This document shows positions 18,084 to 26,776 of a DNA stretch of 64,000 nt, one piece after another. The stretch is from Roseicyclus marinus (GTDB taxonomy: Bacteria > Pseudomonadota > Alphaproteobacteria > Rhodobacterales > Rhodobacteraceae). A program made the position numbers and the translations under genes. The notes beneath the pieces are model-generated. The model did not search any database, was not told where the DNA came from, and saw only the letters and a list, made by a program, of their open reading frames with translations. The stretch spans positions 1,057,001 to 1,121,000 of the forward strand of contig NZ_AP027266.1 in NCBI RefSeq assembly GCF_036322625.1, given 5' to 3'. The stretch's first letter is position 1, and every line of letters begins with the position of its first letter.

Positions 18084-18515
18084 ATGTCAAGAATAGTGAA
18101 TCGTCCGGATACCTACCTCGGCGGCCTCGGCGCGCGCATGGCGATCGCGCGCAACGAGCTTGGCCTGTCGCAGGCCCGGATGGCCGAGGCACTCGGCATG
18201 TCGCAGCGGGCTTATCAGAGCTACGAGACCGGCAAACGCTCGATGCCGGTCGAGGCGCTGGTCGACATGCACCGCCAGTTCGGCGTGGACCTGAACTGGA
18301 TCCTGATGGGAGTCGAAGCGGTGCGCCCGGGCCATGACCTGGCGGCGCTAGAGGGGTTCGAGACGGCGCTGGACCGCCACCTCAGCGCGACGGGTATCCG
18401 CCTGAAAAGCGAGAAACGCGGGGCGATCGTGGCGCGCTGGTACCGATCGTTCCTGGAGGGGAAGGAAATCCCGATGGACGACGTCCACACCTGGATCGAA
18501 TTGTTGAGAGAATGA
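18084..18515 (+). CDS. XRE-family transcriptional regulator
   Basis: A 143-residue repressor-like protein with an N-terminal lambda-repressor HTH: ARMAIARNELGLSQARMAEALGMSQRAYQSYETGKRSMPVEALVDMHRQFGVDLNWIL. The C-terminal part (GFETALDRHLSATGIRLKSEKRGAIVARWYRSFLE) is helical and probably mediates dimerisation. It is divergent from the excisionase/integrase operon across a cluster of inverted repeats, the arrangement of a lysogeny-type switch. Start ATG 18084; TTG 18081 precedes it directly. Its stop overlaps the next gene (ATGA). Confidence 0.85.
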   Translation: MSRIVNRPDTYLGGLGARMAIARNELGLSQARMAEALGMSQRAYQSYETGKRSMPVEALVDMHRQFGVDLNWILMGVEAVRPGHDLAALEGFETALDRHLSATGIRLKSEKRGAIVARWYRSFLEGKEIPMDDVHTWIELLRE

Positions 18516-18802
18516 TGATGGAAATCGAGAAGAGCGTTGCTTGGCAACGGCACCAGCTGGCGACGGTGGAACGGATGCAGCGCGACCTCGCGCGCTTGAC
18601 GCATCCGGTGATCCGGGCGGTCGGGCTGTGCGGGGTGGCCTATCTGGCGAGCTGGGCGGTGGTGATGGTGCTTGGAGCTGCTGCCGAGGCGATGGTGATA
18701 GTGGCGGCGGTGTTTGCGGGTGCGCTGGTGCTGGTCGCTCCAGCCTTTGCGTTGGCGGTGGCGGTTGAGCGGTATGTTCGGGGGCGGTTGGAAGACCACT
18801 AG
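18512..18802 (+). CDS. Small membrane protein coupled to the XRE regulator
   Basis: A 96-residue protein with an amphipathic basic N-terminus (SVAWQRHQLATVERMQRDLARL) and two hydrophobic segments, VIRAVGLCGVAYLASWAVVM and AEAMVIVAAVFAGALVLVAP, ending in a short charged tail. It is translationally coupled to the XRE gene. No family is recognised. Two membrane spans plus a regulator could be a small toxin or a membrane sensor, but nothing proves either. Confidence 0.65.
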   Translation: MMMEIEKSVAWQRHQLATVERMQRDLARLTHPVIRAVGLCGVAYLASWAVVMVLGAAAEAMVIVAAVFAGALVLVAPAFALAVAVERYVRGRLEDH

Positions 18803-18946
18803 AATTAAGTGCAAGCGCTTCGCGATCGGCCCTGAGCTGACGTTTGAAAGCGTGCCCACGCCGCAGCGCGGCTTTCCCGAAGCAGTCGCTCGTGGCTTTC
18901 TTGCGGCCAACTAGGTGCCATTTTTGCAAATCGCGCCGCTTTTCAT

Positions 18947-20764
18947 CTAGTCGCCTTCGGCTTCCTGCATTCGCGCCTCAAGCTCGTTTAGGAACGGAGA
19001 GCGTCCCCAATACTGCCTGCCAAAGCGGGTATCGACGAAACCAGAATATAGCATGTGGATTTCATCGCGTGCCCGCGTTAGCCCCACATAGAACAGACGT
19101 CGACTTTCTCGCTGGGTCGCAGGTGCTTCGTTGCGCCATGGAAGGCTACCAAGATCGAGCCCCACCATGATAACCACATCGTACTCGCACCCCTTTGCAG
19201 AGTGTAGTGTCAACAAATTGAGGTGAAGCGGTGAACCATCACGTCCACCAAGACTTGCGAGGTCAAGGTCCTCAAGCGGCCCACCCAAGGCGACTGCCGC
19301 TGACATCCGCTCGACCTGTTCTTGCTGATCGGCAAGGCTCGGCTCGTCTACCATCAGCGCGTCGAGCATTCCTGCTCGCAGCTCCGCTACGAAGTCTCGG
19401 GCCAGCCCCTCTTCAACCCGGAGCGACCAGAGAAGCCGGGTGAGGCTTTGCAATTCCGCGCTGGCCTGCGCGTCCGAAATCCGTGCGCGATGGAAACCGA
19501 TCCAGCGGTCCAACAAGCCACGCAGTTGCGGCTGTGCTTTACGCCAGCCCCCCGAGCACCAGGCGGCGCAGTCCTCGATCCAGCTCGTGAGCGCGACCTT
19601 GCGATAAGGCGCGGCCGTGTCGACCCGCACAAAGTCGAGACCCTCGGCCGCGACCGCAGCCGCCACCACGTCGCCGGCACGATAGTCCCTATAGAGGATG
19701 GCGATGTCGCCGAGCGTACGTCCCGGTTTTGCGGCAAGCGCCACTGGGATGATCTCGGCAACCGCGTGCGCGGCCTGGCCTTCTAGACCATCGTCGCATT
19801 CGACGAAGGCGATGACCGCCTGGCGATCTGGGTCGTTCGATCGGTAGCCGCGATCTTCGCCGAGCGCCATTTCGGCGGTACTGATAATACGCGAGGCGGA
19901 TCGATAATTGAGTTGAAGCTGAATGCGCTCGACATCCTCGTGCTCCGCCAACTCCTGCAGCAAAGCCCCGTCCGCGCCCGTGAAGCCGTAGATCGACTGA
20001 TCCGGATCTCCGACCGCAAAGAGGCGGACACCTCCGTCGAAGGCAACGCGCTTGACTATGCGGTGCAGCGCAACGCCGAGGTCCTGATATTCATCAACCG
20101 CTAAGATCGGGAATTTCGCTTGGAGCAGCGGGAGCACCCAGTCGTGTTCCGACACCAGGCGTTGGCCGAAAATTACCAGGTCGTCGAAATCGACGAGACC
20201 TGTTCGCCGCAGCTCGGCTTCATAGCCCTCTGCCCAGGCCGCAAGCTCCTCCTCATTTGACCAGGCTTCCGATGTCCTGTCCAATATCGATCGCCTATGA
20301 CGCCCCAGGTCCATCGGCTTGTTCGGATGACCTATGCCGAAGAGCCTGTCCCCGACCCGCTTCATCAACTGGTCGCTCTGCCGTTGCGTGGCGACTGCAA
20401 GCGGGAAAGGCACCGGCAGATTGGCAAGACGGCCATAGGGCATCAACAGATGCCTCAGACAAAAACCATGGACCGTACCGATGAAGAGGTTTGGCGCCTC
20501 TCGGAGGCCCAGCCGCTCCAGCCGGCGCGTCAGCTCGCGCGCGCACTCCTGGCTGTAGGTGATGCATGCCGCGCCGCGTGGCGCGCGTACGTCTTCAGCC
20601 ATGATCCGGGCAAGCTTGAGCACCAGCGTCTTGGTCTTGCCGCTGCCGGGGCCGGCAAGCACAACACAATGGCCGGTTGAGTCATAGGCGGCTTGCTGGC
20701 CCGGGTTACTGACCAAGTCTGCTGCTTGCGCGAGATAGGCGGCTCTAACACTACGCAAGGGCAT
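18947..20764 (-). CDS. gajB: UvrD-like helicase, Gabija GajB homologue
   Basis: A 605-residue superfamily 1A helicase. Motif I is VLAGPGSGKTKTLVLKL (about residue 36), motif II AVDEYQDLG, motif III GDPDQSIYGFTGADG, and motif VI RLFYVGLTRARDEIHM. In Gabija, GajB is the UvrD-like partner of the nuclease GajA and acts when phage depletes nucleotides or opens DNA. It follows the OLD-family gene on the same strand, overlapping it by 14 bases, the gajA-gajB order. It is somewhat longer than the Bacillus protein (about 494). An alternative reading is a generic class 2 OLD/UvrD pair, which is the same architecture. Confidence 0.8.
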   Translation of the reverse strand: MPLRSVRAAYLAQAADLVSNPGQQAAYDSTGHCVVLAGPGSGKTKTLVLKLARIMAEDVRAPRGAACITYSQECARELTRRLERLGLREAPNLFIGTVHGFCLRHLLMPYGRLANLPVPFPLAVATQRQSDQLMKRVGDRLFGIGHPNKPMDLGRHRRSILDRTSEAWSNEEELAAWAEGYEAELRRTGLVDFDDLVIFGQRLVSEHDWVLPLLQAKFPILAVDEYQDLGVALHRIVKRVAFDGGVRLFAVGDPDQSIYGFTGADGALLQELAEHEDVERIQLQLNYRSASRIISTAEMALGEDRGYRSNDPDRQAVIAFVECDDGLEGQAAHAVAEIIPVALAAKPGRTLGDIAILYRDYRAGDVVAAAVAAEGLDFVRVDTAAPYRKVALTSWIEDCAAWCSGGWRKAQPQLRGLLDRWIGFHRARISDAQASAELQSLTRLLWSLRVEEGLARDFVAELRAGMLDALMVDEPSLADQQEQVERMSAAVALGGPLEDLDLASLGGRDGSPLHLNLLTLHSAKGCEYDVVIMVGLDLGSLPWRNEAPATQRESRRLFYVGLTRARDEIHMLYSGFVDTRFGRQYWGRSPFLNELEARMQEAEGD

Positions 20765-22535
20765 CGCGAATGTGCTCCAGCGCCTTCCTGATATAGTCCG
20801 GGCAGGTATCCTCCTCGACGTACGGCGCCAGCGCCTGCGCGAAGCGTCCCTTGCCGATCCGTTCGATGAGCTTGATCAGCCTCTCCTCATCGAGCGTGTT
20901 GGTGTCGTCGACCCAGCCCTGAAGGAGGTCGCGGGTCGCCTGTTTGATTGGCAGTTCCTCCTCGATGACCTCGCGCATTGCGTCCGCGAGGCCGCCACAG
21001 AATAGCTCCGGCTCTAGCGTGTTGCCATTCACGAAATAGCCGAGCGGCTCCGCGCGGGCGATCACGGCATCGACGTCGAGCGGCGTGTAGTCCACCCCGT
21101 TCTCCACGAGGCTCAGCACCTTGATGAGGCGACGGCGTACCAGCGGCGGCTTCGAGCCGTTCGGATCGCGATCTGTCAGGATGACGTGCGGAATGTTCAG
21201 GCCCTGCGGACCCAGTAACTTGATATAGGGCGTGAAATTGGTGCCACTCACCGAGCAGACCGTAATGCCCAGCATGTCGAGCGGGATGTCCAGTGCCTCA
21301 GCGAATGCGGGGATGAGAAACCGCTCGGCATCGCCTTCGACGAGGATGACGCCTCGCGCAAAGAAGATCTCGCCGCGGCTGACATCGACGTAACGCTGGA
21401 GGTCGGCCTCATCGCGCTCCGTCAATGGAGCCTTCGCTGTTGAGACGGCGGTCGTCGCATCCTCGCCGGCGTCGTGGCGAAGCAGGACGATCGAGCGGAT
21501 CGGTGTCACGCTGGCGATATGCGGCGAGTGCGTCGTGAGGATGGTCGTAAGGGGCGGAGCATCTTCTTGGTCATCTGCAGCGCCGCCGAGGAAATACCGA
21601 TAGACCAGCCGCTGGACATGTGGATGAAGATGCGCCTCAGGCTCTTCGACCACGAAGAAGGTGTGGTCACGCTCGCCGTCAGTCACCAAACGATCCAACT
21701 CTAGGCTCTTCAACGCCAGGAAGATCAAGTTGGCGGTGCCGAGGCTGGCATCGCCAATGCCGCGCGCACCATTGTCGATCAGCAGGCGAAGGCTGCGCAG
21801 CAGCGCATCGACCCGCGTCGGAGCTAGGCCGAGCGTGAGCGGAACGGCGTGCTGCTCACCCGCAATAGCGATCAAGCGATCGCTGATCCGCTGGGCGGTA
21901 GCAACAACCTCGGCATGACCGGCAAGCTCGGCTTGAGCCTCGTTTACTTGTTCCTGGATTTCGTCGCGAGCGTCTTCGTCCAGCGAAGTTGCCAACTGTT
22001 CGATCAACGGCCTTAGCGGCGAATTTCGCCAGCTTGACAGGTCTTTCTCTGCGTCACGCAGCGCCACCTGAACGTCGAGCGGGAGCATCCGGCGCAATGA
22101 TGACCCGATCGCCATATCGGGATCGTCGCCGCCGAAAATGACGTACTCGTAGTCGGCCAGACTCTCGGGATCACGGCCGAGATTTGCCTTTGGCTGGAAG
22201 CGGTACGTGAGGCGCGCGACCATGGGCGGGCCTGGCTCCACCACGCAGTCGTTGAGGTGCGCCATCAGGCGCGGGTCGCCGGTGAAATCCGTCAGTTCGA
22301 CAGAGATTTCGATTGTCTCGCCGAGCTTGTCCTCGTCCAGGCCGTCCCAGAAGTGTTCGAGCCCGAGATGCCGGTCACGCTCCGACAGCCCGGGATCGAG
22401 GATCAGTTGCAGGGCGCGGATGAAGTTGCTCTTGCCGACCTTGTTCTCACCGACGATGACGATACTCTCGCCCGTCTCGACGTCGAGGTCGGAGAAATTT
22501 GCAAAGTTGGTTATCCTTACTCGCGAAATCCGCAT
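20751..22535 (-). CDS. gajA: OLD-family ATPase-TOPRIM nuclease, Gabija GajA homologue
   Basis: A 594-residue protein with an ABC/SMC-like ATPase and a C-terminal TOPRIM nuclease. Walker A is IVGENKVGKSNFIRALQLIL (near residue 30), the signature region carries GIGDASLGTANLIFLALKSLE, and Walker B is FFVVEEPEAHLHPHVQRL with the H-loop TTHSPH. The TOPRIM domain follows: VILVEGDAERFLIPAFAEAL (Glu) and VILTDRDPNGSK (DxD). This is a class 2 OLD protein, the GajA type that nicks DNA when NTPs fall. Its length matches GajA (about 578). The gene-free region upstream (22536-22780) is AT-rich and should hold the promoter. Confidence 0.82.
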   Translation of the reverse strand: MRISRVRITNFANFSDLDVETGESIVIVGENKVGKSNFIRALQLILDPGLSERDRHLGLEHFWDGLDEDKLGETIEISVELTDFTGDPRLMAHLNDCVVEPGPPMVARLTYRFQPKANLGRDPESLADYEYVIFGGDDPDMAIGSSLRRMLPLDVQVALRDAEKDLSSWRNSPLRPLIEQLATSLDEDARDEIQEQVNEAQAELAGHAEVVATAQRISDRLIAIAGEQHAVPLTLGLAPTRVDALLRSLRLLIDNGARGIGDASLGTANLIFLALKSLELDRLVTDGERDHTFFVVEEPEAHLHPHVQRLVYRYFLGGAADDQEDAPPLTTILTTHSPHIASVTPIRSIVLLRHDAGEDATTAVSTAKAPLTERDEADLQRYVDVSRGEIFFARGVILVEGDAERFLIPAFAEALDIPLDMLGITVCSVSGTNFTPYIKLLGPQGLNIPHVILTDRDPNGSKPPLVRRRLIKVLSLVENGVDYTPLDVDAVIARAEPLGYFVNGNTLEPELFCGGLADAMREVIEEELPIKQATRDLLQGWVDDTNTLDEERLIKLIERIGKGRFAQALAPYVEEDTCPDYIRKALEHIRDALA

Positions 22536-22780
22536 TTGTACAAATTCCCCAAGATATGGTCGCCGAGCAAATGCTCACCGCTTACGCTTAAGTTTCTTGA
22601 TTTGCGCAAACAACTTCAAGGCGCTTTCTTTTGCACTATTCACCTCAGAGCATGTGCTCGTCATTTATCAAGGAAACTAGCTGCGGTCTTTTGAGCGTCC
22701 GCCTTTCCGACATGACGCAACTGGAATGCCACACCTGCATCGGACAGCTTTCCGCCCATTTCGATCTCCGACCATCAACC

Positions 22781-25700
22781 CTAGACACCATACAACTCCC
22801 GCAGCTGCTGCGGCACCGGCTCGGCAATATCCCACTGCACCGTGATCGGCGCATCTCCCTCCCAGCCCGCGAATTGCACCGGTCCAGCGTAGCGGAACGG
22901 GGCTGCGCGCCCATCGCGCAGTTTCGATTTTCGAAGGAACAGGTGAACCGTCCAGCCAGGTTCTACGCCCGAGATGATGCGACCGCGCATGTCGTCGCGG
23001 CGTGTGCTGGTCTGGGTTTGCCAGACAAAGCGCGTGGGGCTCGCGAATTGGTCGGCGTAATGGCTGCCAACGGACATGCTGCCCTTGTCCATCGTTACCA
23101 GAAGGATCATCGCCCGCACGCCCTTCAGGACCACGATACCAGCGTTCCATGATCCGGTGTTGAACACCGCCCCGAAATGCGGCGCGATCTGGTCGCGCTG
23201 GTATTCCTGCCAGAGGCTCAGACCTCTGGTCGGGGCGACCGGTGAGGGGGCGGCCTCTTCGGCGGCTTCCACCAGGCCGGTAGCCTCGGGAATGTCATAG
23301 GTCACATCCCGCGCCTGGAGATATCGCAGGAGCCGCCAGTCCACGAGTTCCGAGGCGAGCGCGGTGAGGGCCGTGGTCTCGCCCTCGGCAAACGTGGTCT
23401 CGAACGTGCCCGGCCCCAACTGGAACCAGTCCGTCTCGCCCAGGATCTTGAGCGGTTGCTGCATCAGAAGCGTGCGCAGACGGGGCGCATCGTCAGGGTC
23501 GACGCTCAGGTCCGTCTTTATCTGCGGGTTGCGCCGGGCGAGACGGGCAACGCGCTCCACCAGATCGGTCAGCGCGATCCGGCCTGGGAAGGCTCCAGCT
23601 TCGATCATCGCGCGCAATACCAGCATCTTGTAGCTGCGGGTCATGCGCGTCGTCTCGATCTCGTCCAGAAGCGCGCGATGCGCAGTCCAGGCGCTGCGCT
23701 GCGCCTCCGACAGGTCGCCCATGTCGGCCACGAACCCCAGCCAGCCCGCATGCCCTGTGCGACCGGGGTTGAAGAGGGCGTGCTGCACCTCGGAGGCTGT
23801 GGGCCGTGTGCCGTGGCGCTCGCGGAAATCGCGGTAGAAGGCGGCCAGTTCCTCGCCGTCGCGCGGCTGGCGGATCAGGGACCGCAGTATGTCGAGCGCC
23901 TGCAGGTCATAGGTCACCTCGCAGCCTACCGGGAACTGGATCAGCTTGTCGGTCAGCCGCTCCAGCGCCAGCCGCAGCGCGCCGTCGCCAGCGCCCAGCT
24001 TGAGAAGCGTGCGGAACTTGGTCAGGAAAATCCGGTGGTTGCCGATATAGTCGATGACGGCCAGATGCGTTTTTTCTGCCGAGCGGCGCAATCCACGGCC
24101 CAGTTGCTGCAGCCAGATCACCGGGCTTTCGGTCGGGCGCAGCATCAGCACCGTGTCGATCGAGGGCACATCGACACCTTCGTTGAACATGTCGACAGCA
24201 AAGACGATGTCGAGACCGCCGTCCTCCAGCGCCTTCAGCGCGCTGGCGCGGGGGGCGGAGGTGTCGCCCGAATGGACCGCCACGGCGCGCAGACCGCGCG
24301 CTTGCGCGAAATCGGCCATGAAATCGGCGTGGCGGCGGGAGACGCAGAAGCCGATCGTCTTCTTGCCACCGCGTTTCGCGAGCTGTTCGAGCGCGTTTTC
24401 GGCGCGGGCCTGGGTTGCGACCGCTTCGGTCAGCGCAGCCTCATCGAACCGCCCGCTGCGCCAGGGGATCTGGGAATACTCGACCGGATCGGGCACGCCG
24501 AAATAGTGGAAAGGTGCCAGAAGCCCCCGGTCGATGCCCGACCAGAGATCGCATTCATAGACGAGGTTTTCTTCGCACAGCCCCAACAAGTCGCCACCAT
24601 CGCTGCGGTCGGGTGTGGCGGTCAGGCCCAGCAGAAAGCCAGGCTGGAAATGATCGATGATCCGCCGGTAGGTGGCGGCTGCCGCGTGGTGGAATTCGTC
24701 GACGACGATGTAATCAAACGCCTGCGGATCGAACCGGGTAAGATGCGCATTTCGCGCGAGAGTCTGGACAGAGGCGAAGATGATGTCAGCCTCGGCGTCC
24801 TTTTCCTCACCTGAGTAGCGCCCAAGCCGGGCGCGAGGCCGGACAGCGCGGAAGGCGGCCATGGCTTGGGTCAGGATTTCCTCGCGATGCGCGACGAACA
24901 GGACGCGGGCCGCATCCGCGCTGTCGAAAGCCGCGAGGAATGTCTTGCCAAGGCCCGTGGCCAAAACCAACAGCCCGGCACCATAACCCTTCGCTCGGGT
25001 CGCGCGCAGGGCCGCCAGCGCCTCATCCTGAACTTCGTGCGGGGTGGGGGCGATTTCCGGGGCCTCCAGTGGTGCGCCGCTGGCCGTGGGCAGGGGTGCG
25101 ATGCGACGCGCCTCGTAAGCGTCGATCCAGGCGGGCGTCAGCTCTGTGACCTCGGGCCGAGCGAGCAGCGCCTCGAAGGCCTCACGGGCGGCCAGAAGCG
25201 AGGCATGATCGACCGGATCGACATGACGCAGGTTCCATTCGATGCCGTCTGTCAGCGCCGACCGGGACAGGTTCGACGACCCGACGATCAGCGCCCCGCC
25301 GTCGCCCGCAAATGTGAACATCCAGGCCTTGGGGTGAAACGGGATCTGCGCAGCCCGAAACACATGCAGCCTGCGTGCGCCCTCAAGGTCGGCAATCAGT
25401 CGTAGCGCCGCCGGTTCCGTCACGCCCAGATAATCGCCGGTCAAGAGCCGCAGCTCGCCGCCACGGTCCAGCAGATCGCGCAGATGCGGCAGCACCAGCC
25501 TGACGCCGGAGGTCATCAGGAAGGAGACCGACAGATCGACGGCGCGCGCCCGATCAATGAGGGGGCGCAGATGGGCGTGCAGCGCATCTTCACCGCCCGA
25601 GATCAGCGGGCGATCATGGGGCATGCCCTGCAAGGGGCCGGGTGCCGCCAATGGCGGATCAAGGCGCAGGTGGACATGTCCGCCAGTCTCGACCAGCGTC

Positions 25701-25933
25701 ACCCGCGCGGTGGTGCCCTCGGTCTCGAGCAGGGTTTGCGCCGCCCCGATCCTGGCAGCAAGGGCCGCTTGATCTGCGGTGAAAAGCTCCCGCCAGCGAG
25801 CGACATGACGACGGGGCGCAAGGGCAAGACCCGCGCCGTGGCGGATCAGGATGACCTGGGCGTCGCATTCCACGATGGCGCTGGCGGCGGCATCGCAGAG
25901 AGGACAAGGCAGGTCATCTTCCTCGCCCCTCAT
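22781..25933 (-). CDS. HIT-like / phospholipase D-like / SF2 helicase / DUF3427-like fusion
   Basis: A 1050-residue multidomain protein. Residues 1-105: an HIT-like domain with CPLC near the start and GGHVHLRL, where the third His of HxHxH is Arg while the catalytic middle His remains. Residues 115-260: a PLD-like (HKD) nuclease with HPKAWMFTF and GSSNLSRSAL. Residues 300-640: an SF2 helicase with ATGLGKT (about 326), VDEFHHAAA (about 410), LGLTATPDRSDG and QLGRGLRRS. Residues 650-1050: a DUF3427-like tail with SLWQEYQRDQIAPHFGAVFN. The architecture resembles HKD-nuclease/SSL2 helicase proteins of defence islands. The start at 25933 overlaps the methyltransferase stop (ATGA), so the two are coupled. 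The function is presumably DNA/RNA attack on foreign nucleic acid, which is inference. Confidence 0.85.
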   Translation of the reverse strand: MRGEEDDLPCPLCDAAASAIVECDAQVILIRHGAGLALAPRRHVARWRELFTADQAALAARIGAAQTLLETEGTTARVTLVETGGHVHLRLDPPLAAPGPLQGMPHDRPLISGGEDALHAHLRPLIDRARAVDLSVSFLMTSGVRLVLPHLRDLLDRGGELRLLTGDYLGVTEPAALRLIADLEGARRLHVFRAAQIPFHPKAWMFTFAGDGGALIVGSSNLSRSALTDGIEWNLRHVDPVDHASLLAAREAFEALLARPEVTELTPAWIDAYEARRIAPLPTASGAPLEAPEIAPTPHEVQDEALAALRATRAKGYGAGLLVLATGLGKTFLAAFDSADAARVLFVAHREEILTQAMAAFRAVRPRARLGRYSGEEKDAEADIIFASVQTLARNAHLTRFDPQAFDYIVVDEFHHAAAATYRRIIDHFQPGFLLGLTATPDRSDGGDLLGLCEENLVYECDLWSGIDRGLLAPFHYFGVPDPVEYSQIPWRSGRFDEAALTEAVATQARAENALEQLAKRGGKKTIGFCVSRRHADFMADFAQARGLRAVAVHSGDTSAPRASALKALEDGGLDIVFAVDMFNEGVDVPSIDTVLMLRPTESPVIWLQQLGRGLRRSAEKTHLAVIDYIGNHRIFLTKFRTLLKLGAGDGALRLALERLTDKLIQFPVGCEVTYDLQALDILRSLIRQPRDGEELAAFYRDFRERHGTRPTASEVQHALFNPGRTGHAGWLGFVADMGDLSEAQRSAWTAHRALLDEIETTRMTRSYKMLVLRAMIEAGAFPGRIALTDLVERVARLARRNPQIKTDLSVDPDDAPRLRTLLMQQPLKILGETDWFQLGPGTFETTFAEGETTALTALASELVDWRLLRYLQARDVTYDIPEATGLVEAAEEAAPSPVAPTRGLSLWQEYQRDQIAPHFGAVFNTGSWNAGIVVLKGVRAMILLVTMDKGSMSVGSHYADQFASPTRFVWQTQTSTRRDDMRGRIISGVEPGWTVHLFLRKSKLRDGRAAPFRYAGPVQFAGWEGDAPITVQWDIAEPVPQQLRELYGV

Positions 25934-26523
25934 CGCTTGACCACCACAGCATTCACCCACAGTTCCGACGCGCGATCCGGGCGGCAATCGCGGCTTTCCC
26001 AGATATCAGGTTCGCCGAACACGCCGGATCGGTCGAGGAGCGCCGCCAGAGTTTCCGCCGTCATGTCGGTAAATCGGCGTCCGTCCTTCACCCGCTCGCC
26101 GGTGCCGCGCTTGAATGACAGGTAGAGCGCGCCGTCAGGAACCAGATGGTCGGCAAGGCGGTCGACGACTCCGGGCAGTTCCGCATCGGCCACATGCAGC
26201 AGCGAGGCGCAGGCCCAGATGCCTTCGAGCGAATGCTCCCAGGCGAAATCCTCGAAACGCATCAGTCGGGTCTCGACTGCCGAATGCGCTTGCGTGGCAG
26301 CCACCATGGCAGGCGCGGCATCGAAGGCCTTCACATCGTAGCCTGAGACGCGGAAAGCCAGCGCATCGCGCCCCGACCCTGATCCGGCATCGAGAATACG
26401 TGCTGGACCATCCGCCCGCGCAGGCACAGCCGCCAGAAACCGTTCCCGCGCATCCGACATATCGACGTCGCGCGTGGTGGCGATGAAGCCATTCGCGTTG
26501 CTGTCGTAGTAATTGGTCAACAT
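25930..26523 (-). CDS. Class I SAM-dependent methyltransferase
   Basis: A 197-residue methyltransferase with motif I ARILDAGSGSGRDALAFRVSGYDVKAFDAAP (SAM-binding GxGxG and the acidic Asp at the end of strand 2) and motif IV-like GIWACASLLHVA. It resembles TehB/UbiG-type small-molecule methyltransferases rather than DNA methyltransferases: the NPPY or DPPY motif of DNA amino-methyltransferases is absent. It is the first gene of a minus-strand operon, coupled by ATGA to the HIT-PLD-helicase, and divergent from the RecQ-UvrD fusion. In a defence setting it could make self-marking or a small-molecule signal, but neither is shown by the sequence. Confidence 0.85.
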   Translation of the reverse strand: MLTNYYDSNANGFIATTRDVDMSDARERFLAAVPARADGPARILDAGSGSGRDALAFRVSGYDVKAFDAAPAMVAATQAHSAVETRLMRFEDFAWEHSLEGIWACASLLHVADAELPGVVDRLADHLVPDGALYLSFKRGTGERVKDGRRFTDMTAETLAALLDRSGVFGEPDIWESRDCRPDRASELWVNAVVVKR

Positions 26524-26672
26524 GGGCTCCGATCTGGCTCTTTCAGCCGTATCTTCTCAATAAATCATGGGTTTGACCAGGTGATGAAAAGGGGTCGTGA
26601 GCACCAATTTCTTCGGGATGGCGGCCTGACCAACACCCAGCTCTCGTCCGCAATGCGCTTGGAGGACTAGGT

Positions 26673-26701
26673 TTGACACAAATGTCCCGTTTAACGATCA
26701 T
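26673..26701 (+). promoter_or_regulatory. Candidate sigma70 promoter of the exonuclease-RecQ-UvrD gene
   Basis: A perfect TTGACA (26673-26678) is followed after 17 bases by GATCAT (26696-26701, 4 of 6 matches to TATAAT), about 75 bases upstream of ATG 26777. It lies in the 253-bp divergent region to the methyltransferase. The region is visibly more AT-rich than its surroundings. Confidence 0.5.
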
Positions 26702-26776
26702 TTTTGCTGACTTGCTTGTGTTTGGTCATGGAAACGTATCCTTTGTTTCCAATCGGTTCCGGAGCTTGGTTAAACC

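Noticed and set aside
22536-22780. A small gene upstream of gajA
   Set aside because: Short frames exist on both strands but none has a ribosome-binding site or plausible composition. The stretch looks like a promoter region.
23456-24814. A 452-residue plus-strand frame within the HIT-PLD-helicase gene
   Set aside because: It is a shadow of the opposite strand, where helicase motifs are in the correct order.
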